DNA of 64,000 bases from Candidatus Enterococcus wittei (GCF_002140175.1 NZ_NGMO01000002.1:700619-764618), one strand, 5' to 3'; numbered from the stretch's first letter, positions 44,507-56,652 are shown. Translations and numbers: made by a program. The notes: a model not told the origin generated them from the sequence alone.

Positions 44507-44767
44507 ATGAAGAAATTATCAAAGTATTTACCTGTGATGATTAGTATGTGTCTATCGACGATCTTTCTGGCTGGTGCTTTATTGTTAGGGGGAGGAAATG
44601 GGATTGCATTATTGTTTTTAGTATTTATCCCTGGTCTAGTTGGACTTTATTTTTGTACAAAACTTGAGAATAGTTATATGAAATGGCTACTGTTTGGAGT
44701 GAATTATGTATTTGCTACCCTTATTAATTTTTTATGGAACGTTCTTAGTCATTGGCTAAATTTATAA
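44507..44767 (+). CDS. Small membrane protein, paired with the previous one
   Basis: An 86-residue protein starting MKKLSKYLPVMISMCLSTIF, with three predicted helices including GIALLFLVFIPGLVGLYFC. The TTG at 44480 extends it by nine residues but lacks a ribosome binding site; AAAGGAA before ATG 44507 is better. C-terminal WLLFGVNYVFATLINFLWN resembles the third helix of the preceding protein, hinting at common descent. Function unknown. Confidence 0.6.
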   Translation: MKKLSKYLPVMISMCLSTIFLAGALLLGGGNGIALLFLVFIPGLVGLYFCTKLENSYMKWLLFGVNYVFATLINFLWNVLSHWLNL

Positions 44768-46229
<1,462 letters not shown>

Positions 46230-46352
46230 GATAAAGAATCGTTTGTACTAAGGGTGTTCAAGAGAAACTGTTGTAAGTAAGAGGACAGAAAGCTGACATC
46301 AAAGCAGATACGAACTTTTCGTGAACTACTAGATGTTCTTCCTAAATAATAT

Positions 46353-46404
46353 AAAAGGCAGAGAAACTCGAAGTTTTCTTCATTCGAGATTCTCTGCCTT
46401 TTTT
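46353..46404 (+). terminator. Terminator of mnmA
   Basis: AAAAGGCAGAGAAACTCGAA pairs, with one mismatch, with TTCGAGATTCTCTGCCTTTT, followed by more T. It is 125 bp after the stop. Confidence 0.85.
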
Positions 46405-46410
46405 GATTTG

Positions 46411-46579
46411 AGCGTGGGATAAAAGCGTTATTTACTTTTGTTTCACGCTTTAAATACATATAAACGGCGGGAGCAGAAGCAACTTCTTCGGAAATAAGCC
46501 GAAATTCACAAAAATTTGAAAAGCAATTTTCGTGAATTCCTTCTTATTTCTCGGAGTTAAACGCTTCTGTCCCAGCCTC
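46411..46579 (-). repeat. Dispersed intergenic repeat, copy 2
   Basis: On the minus strand it begins GAGGCTGGGACAGAAGCG, five bases after the stop of the MFS gene, and keeps both hairpins of copy 1 (12667-12837). The overall order is conserved: signature, GAATTCACGAAAATT hairpin, GCTTCTG, CCGCCGTTTATA, then AGCGTGAAAC hairpin. Confidence 0.75.
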
Positions 46580-46583
46580 TTTT

Positions 46584-47849
46584 TTACTTGTGTGTGGCTG
46601 CATAGGTTTTTGAAGGGTGTTCTTCTCGTTGATGAAGTGTTTGAGTATTGCGACGGACAAGTAAAAAATTGATGAATACGAGTAATGAAGTAGATAAAAA
46701 TACGCCACGATACCCAAAAACACTTGAAACACTTGAGCCGATCAAAGGACCTACGACATTCCCAGTAGCTTGGAAAGATTGATTATAGCTGAAGATCCTG
46801 CCAGCTGCCTGAGTAGGGGAATATTTAGTGATCAGTGCTTGAACGGCTGGTAGTAAGCACGCATCAGAGATCCCAATCAAAAAACGAAGGACAGCCAGTT
46901 GCCATACGTTCGTCACGAAAGCCATTGGAATATAGACGATCAGGGCAAATCCTAAGCCGATGGCTAGAATACGCTCACTACCAATTTTATCCCCCAGACG
47001 CCCAAAACGAGGAGCGGCGATCAATGTGGCAATACCTGGTATCGAAGCAATGATACCGCTGATCAGTGTCACATTGCCATGGTCGTGTAGCAATTGGCGG
47101 ATATATAAACTGATGATCGGGCTAATGGAATTATTTGATGCTTGGATGATCATCGTGGTGATAAACATGCCAATGACAACATGGGGATATTTTAACTCAC
47201 TGAATATTTGTTTTGCAGAAACCATCTGCTCTTTTTCTACTGGAACAAATGTTTCATGAACAAAGAAGAGACTTAACAAGAAGACAAGAAATAAAATAGT
47301 TCCAGTGATGAAAAAAGTGAAGCGATAGCCAAATGCCGAAGCAGACAGACCACCAAGTAATGGACCAAGCAAAGTTCCCGTAACAGATCCAGTAGCTAGA
47401 GTACCTAAGACTTGACCACTTTTTTCTCTAGGCGTTCCAGTTGCAACTAAAGCAGTTGCATTGCTAATGTAACCAGAAAAGATACCTTGTAATAATCGCA
47501 ATGCTACTAATTGATACACACTTGTGACTAGCCCCATCAATGAAATCACGATGGCCATTCCAAGTGAAGCACGTAAAAGCATCAATTTTCGTCCTTTTTG
47601 ATCTGCGAGTTTCCCCCACCAAGGAGAAATCAAGGTTGTGACGAAAAAGGTAGAAGAAAAAGTCAAACCACTCCAAAAATTCAATTGCGAAGTACTATAA
47701 TTTCCTAAGGTATCTATGTAAAGCGACATGAAAGGCATGACTAAACTAAACCCAATTCCTGCCATAAACGTACCAAACCACAAAACAACTAAGTTTTTTT
47801 CCCAGGTTTCTCTTTTTTTGACTAGCGATTCTTTTATTTTAGAACCCAT
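46584..47849 (-). CDS. MFS multidrug exporter (MdtG-like)
   Basis: A 421-residue protein with 12 helices, beginning MGSKIKESLVKKRETWEKNL and showing WWGKLADQKGRKLMLLRASLG (motif A) and LLQGIFSGYISNATALVATG, then the antiporter region VLGTLATGSVTGTLLGPLLGG. It resembles MdtG-type drug exporters (DHA1). It is divergent from a TetR-family gene, with a perfect palindromic operator in between, so its expression is very probably TetR-controlled. The 3' end abuts dispersed repeat copy 2. Confidence 0.87.
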   Translation of the reverse strand: MGSKIKESLVKKRETWEKNLVVLWFGTFMAGIGFSLVMPFMSLYIDTLGNYSTSQLNFWSGLTFSSTFFVTTLISPWWGKLADQKGRKLMLLRASLGMAIVISLMGLVTSVYQLVALRLLQGIFSGYISNATALVATGTPREKSGQVLGTLATGSVTGTLLGPLLGGLSASAFGYRFTFFITGTILFLVFLLSLFFVHETFVPVEKEQMVSAKQIFSELKYPHVVIGMFITTMIIQASNNSISPIISLYIRQLLHDHGNVTLISGIIASIPGIATLIAAPRFGRLGDKIGSERILAIGLGFALIVYIPMAFVTNVWQLAVLRFLIGISDACLLPAVQALITKYSPTQAAGRIFSYNQSFQATGNVVGPLIGSSVSSVFGYRGVFLSTSLLVFINFLLVRRNTQTLHQREEHPSKTYAATHK

Positions 47850-47892
47850 ATGAAAGCCTTCTTTCTGAAAATTTCCATCAACAACTAGTTAT

Positions 47893-47917
47893 GATAAACT
47901 ACAATCTGTAGTTTATC
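47893..47917. promoter_or_regulatory. Palindromic operator between MFS and TetR genes
   Basis: GATAAACTACA-ATC-TGTAGTTTATC is a perfect inverted repeat with 11-bp arms. It lies 44 bp from the MFS start and 80 bp from the TetR start. This is the layout of an autoregulated TetR-exporter pair. A half-similar GGTAAACT occurs at about 47951. Confidence 0.8.
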
Positions 47918-47996
47918 AATAGCCAACCTTTTTTATAATAGTTTTTCATGGTAAACTGGTTAGAAGAAAGACCATCCATAAAAGGGGAAACAAAAA

Positions 47997-48581
47997 ATGA
48001 AGAAAAGGACATTGTCCCGAGAAAAAATCATCGATTGCTTTCGAGGATTGGCAGAAGAGATGGATGTACAACAGATTACTTTCCAACATTTAGCAAAAGC
48101 TCTGGCAATCAAGTCACCTTCTCTTTATAACTATTTCAAAAATATACGTGAAGTTAAGACAGCATTGACTGCTAAACTCTTGCGGGAATTAAATGAACAG
48201 TTGTGGCATAACTTAGTTGGGAAAAGTAAAGGGGAAGCGATTCAAATCTATGCACAAACGTACGAATCCTTCGCTTTGGAAAACCAAGCAGTCTATCCAT
48301 TGTTGATCAGTATCCCCCAGACAAAAGAAGCGATTTTGTTAGAAGGAATACAGGAAACAAATCAGATCATTTTCCAGATACTTGATTCTTTTTCTTTATC
48401 GAAAGAAGAAAAAATCCATCGTTGTCGCGAGCTTAGAAGTATTATCCATGGGTATCTTTCTTTGCGATTTTTAGGTTATTTTACAAAAGAACCGGATGTC
48501 GCGCCTGAGGATAGTTATCGTTGGATGATCCAAGAGTTTATTGCCAGTTTGAAGGATGAATCTGCTAATTTATCCAGCTAA
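47997..48581 (+). CDS. TetR/AcrR family regulator
   Basis: A 194-residue regulator with the N-terminal HTH (ITFQHLAKALAIKSPSLYNYFKN) and a C-terminal ligand domain (TYESFALENQAVYPLL, RSIIHGYLSLRFLGYF) of the WHG type. It should bind the palindrome at 47893-47917 and repress the divergent exporter and itself. AAAGGGGAAACAAAAA precedes the ATG. The inducer is unknown. Confidence 0.88.
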   Translation: MKKRTLSREKIIDCFRGLAEEMDVQQITFQHLAKALAIKSPSLYNYFKNIREVKTALTAKLLRELNEQLWHNLVGKSKGEAIQIYAQTYESFALENQAVYPLLISIPQTKEAILLEGIQETNQIIFQILDSFSLSKEEKIHRCRELRSIIHGYLSLRFLGYFTKEPDVAPEDSYRWMIQEFIASLKDESANLSS

Positions 48582-48698
48582 AATCCAACTAATTTTATAG
48601 GTATTCATAAAATGCTCCTTTTTAAGTAAAATTTCTTGCAACTTTCTAAAAAAGTGACTAATATGATTTTAGGAAAAGTGGAGAAAAGGAGCGGAAAT

Positions 48699-49076
48699 AT
48701 GTATCAAGTAATCACGATGTTCGGCGATAATGAGCCTTGGTGGTTTTTTGAAAATTGGGAAGAAGATATCGAGGTAGAAGAATCTTTTGACTCATTTGAA
48801 GAAGCACAACAAATTTATGAAGAAAAATGGCTTGCAATTAAAAATAATTATGAGTATATCCATGCAAAAAATAATTTTCTAAGCGCCTTTTGGAATGATG
48901 GAGATGAGCGCTGGTGTGAAGAATGCGATGATGACTTACAACAATACAAAGGACTTGCGTTGTTAAAAGATCATCAGCCGATCACTTTAGAAAGCAGAAA
49001 GGATTTTTATGAAACAACTAATTCTAGCGGAAAAACCAAGCGTTGCGAAAGACCTAAGCAAGGTGCTTGGTGCTAA
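48699..49076 (+). CDS. DUF1033 family protein
   Basis: A 125-residue acidic protein beginning MYQVITMFGDNEPWWFFENW, the hallmark of DUF1033 in Lactobacillales. AAAAGGAGCGG before ATG 48699 fixes the start; the frame back to 48636 is a shadow. Its last 68 nt overlap the topB gene in another frame, and the terminal residues (GKTKRCERPKQGAWC) look like read-through, so the overlap might reflect a mutated stop. Function unknown. Confidence 0.8.
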   Translation: MYQVITMFGDNEPWWFFENWEEDIEVEESFDSFEEAQQIYEEKWLAIKNNYEYIHAKNNFLSAFWNDGDERWCEECDDDLQQYKGLALLKDHQPITLESRKDFYETTNSSGKTKRCERPKQGAWC

Positions 49077-51084
49077 TCAAAAACACAAAAATTATTATGA
49101 AGGACCCAAGGTGATTGTGACTTGGGCCCTTGGTCATTTATTAGGTCTCAAGATGCCAGAAGATTTGAATCAAGAATGGCAGAGCTGGCAAATGGAAACA
49201 TTGCCAATGATCCCTAAAAAATTAGGCATCAAACCACTCCCAAAAACAGGACATCAATTAAAAGCCATCAAGCAGTTAGCTAATCGAAAAGATGTATCTG
49301 AAGCTGTTATCGCTACAGATGCCGGACGAGAAGGTGAATTAGTAGCACGTTGGATTTTAGAATACGTCCATTTCAATAAACCAGTGAAACGCTTATGGAT
49401 CTCATCACAAACAGACAAAGCCATCAAAGCAGGGTTTAAACAATTGAAACCAGCTAAAAGCTATGATGCCTTGTATGAGTCTGCATTGGCAAGAGCTAAA
49501 GCGGATTGGTTAGTCGGCTTGAATGTGACTCGGGCATTGACAGTGAAGTATCAGGATAATCTATCAGCAGGGCGGGTTCAAACACCTACATTGGCCTTGG
49601 TTCGTGATCAGGAAAAGAAAATCGAGTCATTTCGTCCGCAAACTTATTTTACGATCTCATTGGAAGTGGGAAATGAACAAGCAAAAATGCTTCAAAAGAA
49701 TCCATTTTCGCTGAAATCTCATGAAGAAGCGCAAGCTTTTGTCAAAAAAATGAGCCAAGAAAAAGGAACTGTCACAAGTATTGACGAAAAAACAAAGACA
49801 GAAAAAGCACCTTTGCCTTATGACCTGACAGAAATCCAACGAGAAGCAAATCAGCGTTATGGCTACTCTGCGAAAAAAACGTTGAGTGTGGTTCAAAGCT
49901 TGTATGAGACCCACAAGATCGTGACCTATCCACGGACTGATAGTAAATATTTGACTAATGATATGAAAAGTACGATGAAAGAACGTTTACAAGCAATCAG
50001 TGATTTTGCCCCAGAAGTCAAACAATATCTGAAAAATGGCGCAGTTGTTCGTCAGACGAGTGTCTTCCAAGACAATAAAGTGACAGATCACCATGCTTTG
50101 CTGCCTACAGAAAATCGTCCACGCTATGAAAAATTAAGTAATGAGGAACAAAAAATCTATCAAATGATTGTGACTCGCTTTTTAGGGTTATTTGCAGAGC
50201 CTCACAAAGTCAGTCAAACAAAAATCACGGTTGAGTTTGGCAAGGAACAATTTATCTTCCGAGAAAATCGAGTGTTGGAAGTAGGATGGAAAACTTCAGC
50301 GCAAAGCCATGAGGAATCTTTTGAGTGGCAAAAAGGCATGCGAATCCAACCGAACTTTACAATCAAAAAAGAATTATCGGCACCTCCAAAACCATTGACT
50401 GAGGCAACTCTTTTAGGACTGATGGAAAAACATAGTTTAGGAACTCCTGCGACCCGCGCTGAGATCATTGAGAAATTGATCAAATCAGAACTAATGGAAC
50501 GTACACCACAAGGATTGCAAGCTTCACCAAAAGGCAAACAGCTTCTTGAATTGGTGAATCCTTCGCTAGTAACACCTGACTTGACAGAGAGCTGGGAAAA
50601 AGATCTAGAGGCCATTGCACTTGGAAAAAAACAAGCACAAACATTCTTGCAATCAATCGAAAAAGAAACAAAACGACTCGTACAGGAAATCAAGACAAGC
50701 CAGCAACAATATCAAGATTTTTCGATTACGCAAAAGAAATGTCCAGACTGTGGTTCGAATCTACGTGAAAAGAACACACGTGACGGTAAAATCTATGTGT
50801 GTACGAACCAAGATTGTCATTACCGGCGTCGTAAAGATCCAAAAGTTTCTAATCATCGTTGCCCACAGTGCCACCGCAAAATGGAGATTATTGAAGGAAA
50901 GAATGGGGCATACTTCCGTTGCAAATATGATGGCACAACAGAGAAAATGTTAGACAAAAAAGAACAAAAGAAAAAAATGACCAAGCAAGAAGAACGTCGC
51001 TTGCTCAAAAAATATACGCAAGTAGAAGAACCTGCGGAAAGTCCATTAGCAGCTGCTTTAAAAGCTGCGATGAAGCAAGAGTAA
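49009..51084 (+). CDS. topB: DNA topoisomerase III
   Basis: A 691-residue type IA topoisomerase. Toprim: ILAEKPSVAKDLSKVLG and IATDAGREGELVAR (acidic triad). Active-site Tyr in TYPRTDSKYL near residue 310. Helical gate VNPSLVTPDLTESWEKDL and C-terminal zinc-ribbon cysteines (CPDCGSNLREKNTRDGKIYV, HRCPQCHRKM). It decatenates DNA and resolves recombination intermediates. AGAAAGGA precedes ATG 49009. It ends five bp from the convergent deacylase gene. Confidence 0.95.
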   Translation: MKQLILAEKPSVAKDLSKVLGANQKHKNYYEGPKVIVTWALGHLLGLKMPEDLNQEWQSWQMETLPMIPKKLGIKPLPKTGHQLKAIKQLANRKDVSEAVIATDAGREGELVARWILEYVHFNKPVKRLWISSQTDKAIKAGFKQLKPAKSYDALYESALARAKADWLVGLNVTRALTVKYQDNLSAGRVQTPTLALVRDQEKKIESFRPQTYFTISLEVGNEQAKMLQKNPFSLKSHEEAQAFVKKMSQEKGTVTSIDEKTKTEKAPLPYDLTEIQREANQRYGYSAKKTLSVVQSLYETHKIVTYPRTDSKYLTNDMKSTMKERLQAISDFAPEVKQYLKNGAVVRQTSVFQDNKVTDHHALLPTENRPRYEKLSNEEQKIYQMIVTRFLGLFAEPHKVSQTKITVEFGKEQFIFRENRVLEVGWKTSAQSHEESFEWQKGMRIQPNFTIKKELSAPPKPLTEATLLGLMEKHSLGTPATRAEIIEKLIKSELMERTPQGLQASPKGKQLLELVNPSLVTPDLTESWEKDLEAIALGKKQAQTFLQSIEKETKRLVQEIKTSQQQYQDFSITQKKCPDCGSNLREKNTRDGKIYVCTNQDCHYRRRKDPKVSNHRCPQCHRKMEIIEGKNGAYFRCKYDGTTEKMLDKKEQKKKMTKQEERRLLKKYTQVEEPAESPLAAALKAAMKQE

Positions 51085-51088
51085 AAAC

Positions 51089-51574
51089 TTAGAGAGTCTC
51101 AAATCGTGGCAGATGTTCCACGTATGTGAGTAACTTTTCGAAGTCTGAAAAAGGAAAGATGATTGTACTGGTGTTGACATTTGGATGAAATCCAACAGTA
51201 TCATGTCGATCAATCGATGTATCAATCACCACTTGGATCTCGTTTTCTTGATCGTTGATCAAGGCAAAAGGGTTCACTGTGCCTGGCAGGACATGCAATA
51301 AACGTGTTACTTCTTCCTCTGATACAAAGGATAACCGCTTTTCATTCAACTGTTGAGCAAGTAATTTCAAATCTGCTTGTTTTTCATCCGGTAAAATCAC
51401 AAAATAAATCTGTTTGCCTTTTTTCGACTTTAGGAGCAAGTTCTTGACTTGTGGTCCTGGTAATGAAAAAGAAAGATTTTTGACAGATGTAATTGCTGGA
51501 TGGGCCACTTCTTGATAAGAAATGTGGAGAAGTTCAAGCATTTCATAAGCTTCTTGTTTTGTTGCAGTTGTCAT
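51089..51574 (-). CDS. Prolyl-tRNA editing protein, YbaK/ProX family
   Basis: A 161-residue protein with the YbaK/aaRS-associated editing fold: YQEVAHPAITSV, SLPGPQVKNLLLKSKKGKQI with the conserved Lys, and HVLPGTVNPFALIND with the GxxxP loop typical of ProXp-ala/PrdX deacylases. It hydrolyses mischarged alanyl-tRNA(Pro) (family knowledge). Single gene, convergent with topB and divergent from the T-box transporter operon. Confidence 0.88.
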   Translation of the reverse strand: MTTATKQEAYEMLELLHISYQEVAHPAITSVKNLSFSLPGPQVKNLLLKSKKGKQIYFVILPDEKQADLKLLAQQLNEKRLSFVSEEEVTRLLHVLPGTVNPFALINDQENEIQVVIDTSIDRHDTVGFHPNVNTSTIIFPFSDFEKLLTYVEHLPRFETL

Positions 51575-51654
51575 TTGACAAGACTCCCTTCATTTTTTTA
51601 TTATTTTACCATAAAAAAAGATTGACAAATAAAAATGAATCAGTTAAATTACTC

Positions 51655-51919
51655 GTAAGCTAAATAAATGACATCGAAAAGAAGAGTAGCAGTTAGGTGC
51701 TTGAAGAGAGTCTCTGGTAGGTGAAAAGAGACAGCCACTGATTGTGAACCACATCTTGGAGTCGGTTTTCTGAAAAACACAGTAAGAAAATCCGGGAAGC
51801 CCGTTATAGCTACGGTCGTTGTTAGACGACTAGATAAGGTTAGTTTTGTGAGAAACTAATAAAAAAAGGTGGAACCACGTATTGAACGTCCTTTGATCTC
51901 CGGATCAAAGGACTTTTTT
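51655..51919 (+). promoter_or_regulatory. T-box riboswitch leader of the amino-acid ABC transporter
   Basis: The T-box core AAAGGTGGAACCACG lies at about 51865-51879. Stem I is recognisable by the distal CTGGTAGGTGAAAAGAGACAG-type loop (51714-51733). The element ends in the terminator at 51888-51919. Uncharged tRNA stabilises the antiterminator and switches the operon on. In the specifier loop, GAAC (51746-51749) is followed by CAC and A (51750-51753), suggesting histidine; the register is uncertain. Confidence 0.88.
51888..51919 (+). terminator. T-box conditional terminator
   Basis: GTCCTTTGATC pairs perfectly with GATCAAAGGAC around a TCCG loop and is followed by six T. It is mutually exclusive with the antiterminator formed by the T-box core. 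Confidence 0.9.
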
Positions 51920-52054
51920 GTTTTTCAACAAAGAATACCTATAGTTGAGCTAAGATACGATTTGTTCTGAATAAAAAGGTGATTGGCATACTCTTCAAAG
52001 GTCGCAATTGTTGGTTTAGCTTAAGCTCTGTTTAAAAAAAGGAGGAAAAATAAA

Positions 52055-52696
52055 ATGAATTATCTACTCGAAGTAATGCCACAATTATTATTAGGGGCAT
52101 TGACTACATTAAAATTATTTGCATTCACGTTGCTTGGTTCCTTACCATTAGGGATTGTGTTAGCGTTGGGCTTATCTTTACATTTTAAACCCCTACGGTA
52201 TGTGTTACAAACGTATGTCTGGATCATGAGAGGAACACCGCTATTATTACAATTGATTTTTGTTTTCTATGGATTACCGACGATTGGGATCGTATTTGAT
52301 CGTTTTGAGGCAGCATTGATTGCGTTTATCTTAAATTACGCTGCTTATTTTGCCGAAATTTTTAGAGGAGGGATTCAATCTATTCCTCAAGGACAGTATG
52401 AAGCTGCGCAAGTCTTACAGTTAAGCCCTTTTCAAACAGTTACACGAATCATCATTCCCCAAGTAACAAAAATCGTGTTACCATCTGTTGGGAACGAGGT
52501 CATCAATTTGGTGAAAGACTCTTCACTGATTTATATCTTAGGTCTAGGGGATGTGATGCGTGCTGGGAAGATCGCCATGGAAAGAGATGCCACATTATTA
52601 CCGTTATTAGGTGTCGCTTTTATCTACTTAGCGTTGACAGGTTTATTGACGTTATTGATGAAGCAAATCGAAGAAAAGTTAAACTATTACCGCTAA
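52055..52696 (+). CDS. Amino-acid ABC transporter permease (HisM/GlnP family)
   Basis: A 213-residue permease with about five helices. It starts MNYLLEVMPQLLLGALTTLKLF and has the EAA loop in EIFRGGIQSIPQGQYEAAQVLQLSPFQTVTRIIIPQ. It forms the membrane channel for a polar amino acid, with the ATPase and binding protein encoded next. AAAGGAGG precedes the ATG. Given the T-box with a probable His specifier, it resembles the HisXYZ-type importers of Lactobacillales. Confidence 0.92.
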   Translation: MNYLLEVMPQLLLGALTTLKLFAFTLLGSLPLGIVLALGLSLHFKPLRYVLQTYVWIMRGTPLLLQLIFVFYGLPTIGIVFDRFEAALIAFILNYAAYFAEIFRGGIQSIPQGQYEAAQVLQLSPFQTVTRIIIPQVTKIVLPSVGNEVINLVKDSSLIYILGLGDVMRAGKIAMERDATLLPLLGVAFIYLALTGLLTLLMKQIEEKLNYYR

Positions 52697-52716
52697 GAAG
52701 CTAGGAGGAGATATAA

Positions 52717-53352
52717 ATGATCGAATTGAAAAACATTAGCAAATCATTTGGTGATAAACAAGTGATCAAAGATTTTAATTTAGTGATCCCAGACGGACAA
52801 ACTCTGGCAATCGTAGGACCTTCAGGGGGTGGGAAAACCACCATGTTACGAATCTTAGCTGGCTTAGAAAAAGCGGACAGTGGAGAATTTTTCTTGGATG
52901 GCACACGTTTTGATCCTTTTGAATTAAAGACAAAAGAACAAGTGGTAGGTGTAGTATTTCAAGATTTCCAACTTTTCCCACACTTAAGTATTTATGACAA
53001 TATTACATTGGCCCCTAAAATGGTTCTAAAACAAACAAAAGAAGAATATGGGAAAAAAGTGGAAGAGCTAGCTGATTCGCTAGGGATTCGTGATTTATTA
53101 TCAAACTATCCATATCAATTATCTGGCGGACAAAAGCAACGAGTGGCGATTGCTCGAGCGCTTGCTATGAATCCACGAGTATTGGCCTATGACGAACCGA
53201 CAAGTGCGCTTGATCCGGAACTCCGCCAACAAGTAGAAAAGTTGATCCTTTCATTAAAAGAAGATGGTGTGACACAAATCATCGTTACCCATGACTTGGT
53301 TTTTGCTGAAAATGTAGGAGACCAATTGATCAAGGTTGTTCCAAGTATTTAA
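52717..53352 (+). CDS. Amino-acid ABC transporter ATP-binding protein
   Basis: A 211-residue ATPase: Walker A GPSGGGKTT, Q-loop VFQDFQLFPHLS, signature LSGGQKQRVAIARAL, Walker B VLAYDEPTSALDP and H-loop IIVTHD. It is shorter than the usual 240 residues, with the C-terminal end trimmed after VGDQLIKVV. AGGAGGAG precedes the ATG, 20 bp after the permease stop. It energises import. Confidence 0.95.
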   Translation: MIELKNISKSFGDKQVIKDFNLVIPDGQTLAIVGPSGGGKTTMLRILAGLEKADSGEFFLDGTRFDPFELKTKEQVVGVVFQDFQLFPHLSIYDNITLAPKMVLKQTKEEYGKKVEELADSLGIRDLLSNYPYQLSGGQKQRVAIARALAMNPRVLAYDEPTSALDPELRQQVEKLILSLKEDGVTQIIVTHDLVFAENVGDQLIKVVPSI

Positions 53353-53369
53353 GAAAGCAGGGATTCAAA

Positions 53370-54191
53370 ATGAAAAAATTAAGTGTTTTGATCTTATTTT
53401 TCATGGGGATATTCATTTTGTCCGGTTGTACGAATCAACGTACGGCTCAAGAAAGTTGGCCAAGAATCAATGAAGAAAAGAAGATTATCATTGGTTTAGA
53501 TGATACTTTTGTACCGATGGGGTTTCGGGATAAAGAGGGCAAGTTAACTGGTTTTGATATCGAACTAGCAAAAGCAGTATTTGACGAATATGGAATCACG
53601 GTTGAGTTCCAACCGATTGATTGGTCTATGAAAGAATTTGAATTGAATAATGGCACAATCGACTTAATATGGAATGGCTATTCAAAAACAGAAGAACGAG
53701 CAAAAAAAGTACAGTTTACTAATCCTTATATGGAAAATGATCAAGTGTTGATTACACCAAAAAATTCTGGGATCACAAGTTTTTCTCAGATGAAAGGGAA
53801 GATACTCGGCGCCCAAAATGGTTCTTCCGGCTATGATATGTTTATCAAACAACCAGAAGTATTAAAAGACATTGTCAAAAATCAAGATGCAGTTTTATAT
53901 AGTAGTTTCAATGAAGCATTGATCGATTTGAAAAGTGGACGGATCGATGGTTTATTGATGGATAAAGTCTATGCGAACTATTATTTAAAACAACGAAATG
54001 AATTGCAAGATTTCAATATCATCACAGGCGCATTTGAAGGAGAAAACTTTGCCATCGGTGCACGTAAAAATGATGATCAGCTAGTTGAAAAAGTCAATCA
54101 AGGAATTGCTCGATTAGTTGAAAATGGAGAGTTTAAAAAAATATCAGAAAGATGGTTTGGAGAAGATGTCACGCCACAGGGAAACCATTAA
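53370..54191 (+). CDS. Amino-acid ABC transporter substrate-binding lipoprotein
   Basis: A 273-residue protein with a lipoprotein signal (KLSVLILFFMGIFILSGC, lipobox LSGC, lipid Cys at residue 20) and the SBP family 3 fold: IGLDDTFVPMGFRDKEGKLT, GFDIELAKAV, WNGYSKTEERAKKVQFTNPY and a C-terminal ERWFGEDVT. It captures an amino acid outside and delivers it to the permease. The start is 17 bp after the ATPase stop; AAGCAGGGATTC is the ribosome binding site. A terminator follows. Confidence 0.93.
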   Translation: MKKLSVLILFFMGIFILSGCTNQRTAQESWPRINEEKKIIIGLDDTFVPMGFRDKEGKLTGFDIELAKAVFDEYGITVEFQPIDWSMKEFELNNGTIDLIWNGYSKTEERAKKVQFTNPYMENDQVLITPKNSGITSFSQMKGKILGAQNGSSGYDMFIKQPEVLKDIVKNQDAVLYSSFNEALIDLKSGRIDGLLMDKVYANYYLKQRNELQDFNIITGAFEGENFAIGARKNDDQLVEKVNQGIARLVENGEFKKISERWFGEDVTPQGNH

Positions 54192-54220
54192 ATAAGAACT
54201 TTGGACCAAGCAAACAACTA

Positions 54221-54267
54221 AAAAAGATCTTCAAAACATTTGGCCATGTTTTGGGATCTTTTTTTAT
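54221..54267 (+). terminator. Terminator of the ABC transporter operon
   Basis: AAAAAGATCTTCAAAACAT pairs with ATGTTTTGGGATCTTTTT, ending in a run of T. Confidence 0.85.
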
Positions 54268-54402
54268 GGATGTTCAAAATCTGTAGAGGATACGATAGGA
54301 GGCAATGAATCTATAAATTGTTTTCTTTCGCCTGTTTTTTTAATAGAAAACAAGAATTCCTTTTTGAGTTGAAAGGGGTTTCGTGTTATTCTAAATAGGT
54401 AA

Positions 54403-55872
<1,470 letters not shown>

Positions 55873-55992
55873 TGATTGGAATACTTTTTACTAAGTTCTG
55901 AAGATACTCCATGAAAAAGGAGAAATAAGGAACTAGTAAAACTGACTCTTTTCCAAAGGATAATTTGGAAGAGAAATCTTAGAATCATCAAG

Positions 55993-56029
55993 GAACAGAA
56001 AGAAAAAATTTCTTTCTGTTCTTTTTTTG
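55993..56029. terminator. Terminator after the glycosidase
   Basis: GAACAGAAAGAAA pairs with TTTCTTTCTGTTC and is followed by seven T. The arm is similar to the terminator at 5925. Confidence 0.85.
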
Positions 56030-56652
56030 TATTAAAAAGGAGTAAAGGCAAAAGGAATGTGAAATGGAAAGTTAGTGTCTTTAGGTGCGGTCTATTATAT
56101 TCCTAGAGAGAATCATTCTTCAAAAGGGTAGCTATGGTTAAGGATTTTAATGTGGGGAAGGGAGATAGTAGGAATATTGCTTCGAGTGTGGCGGAATTTT
56201 TGTTCGACAACAAAGTCAATTAGACTTTATTTAAGGATTTTTCTGTAGTCTAGAAAATCCCCTATTTTCTTTTCTTATTTTATATTTGATATAGTCACAA
56301 ATCCTGTACTGATACATTCTTTTTTTATTTTATAATTTAAATGAAAGCGAATTCTGTGAAGGAGTATTTCAAAATTGAAAAGAAGAAACTAGTCCTAGCG
56401 ATGTTGTCTAGTTCAATCTGCCCATTTAAAGAGGCTATTATTGTGGATTTATCTATTTTTCGTTCTTCTAAGCTTGCTGAACTGTTGTTTTTTGCATGAA
56501 AGAACTGTCACTTTTGAAAAAATGATGCAGAGTTGTTGGATCTATTCGTAGAAATTTGATTGGTGATGTAAAATCATAGATCTTTAGATGTTATTAAAAT
56601 GAACACTTATGCAACAAAATAGTTCAATAATTTCAATGAAGGAGTGAAACAG
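56030..56652 (+). other. Long region before giant gene 3, with gene debris
   Basis: No intact gene. From about 56375 a frame reads EKKKLVLAMLSSSICPFKEA, continuing to TGA near 56500; it starts like a signal peptide behind GAAGGAG but lacks a start codon, so it may be a decayed secreted-protein gene. The last 70 bp resemble the same region before giant gene 2, ending AATGAAGGAGTGAAACAG. Confidence 0.4.
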
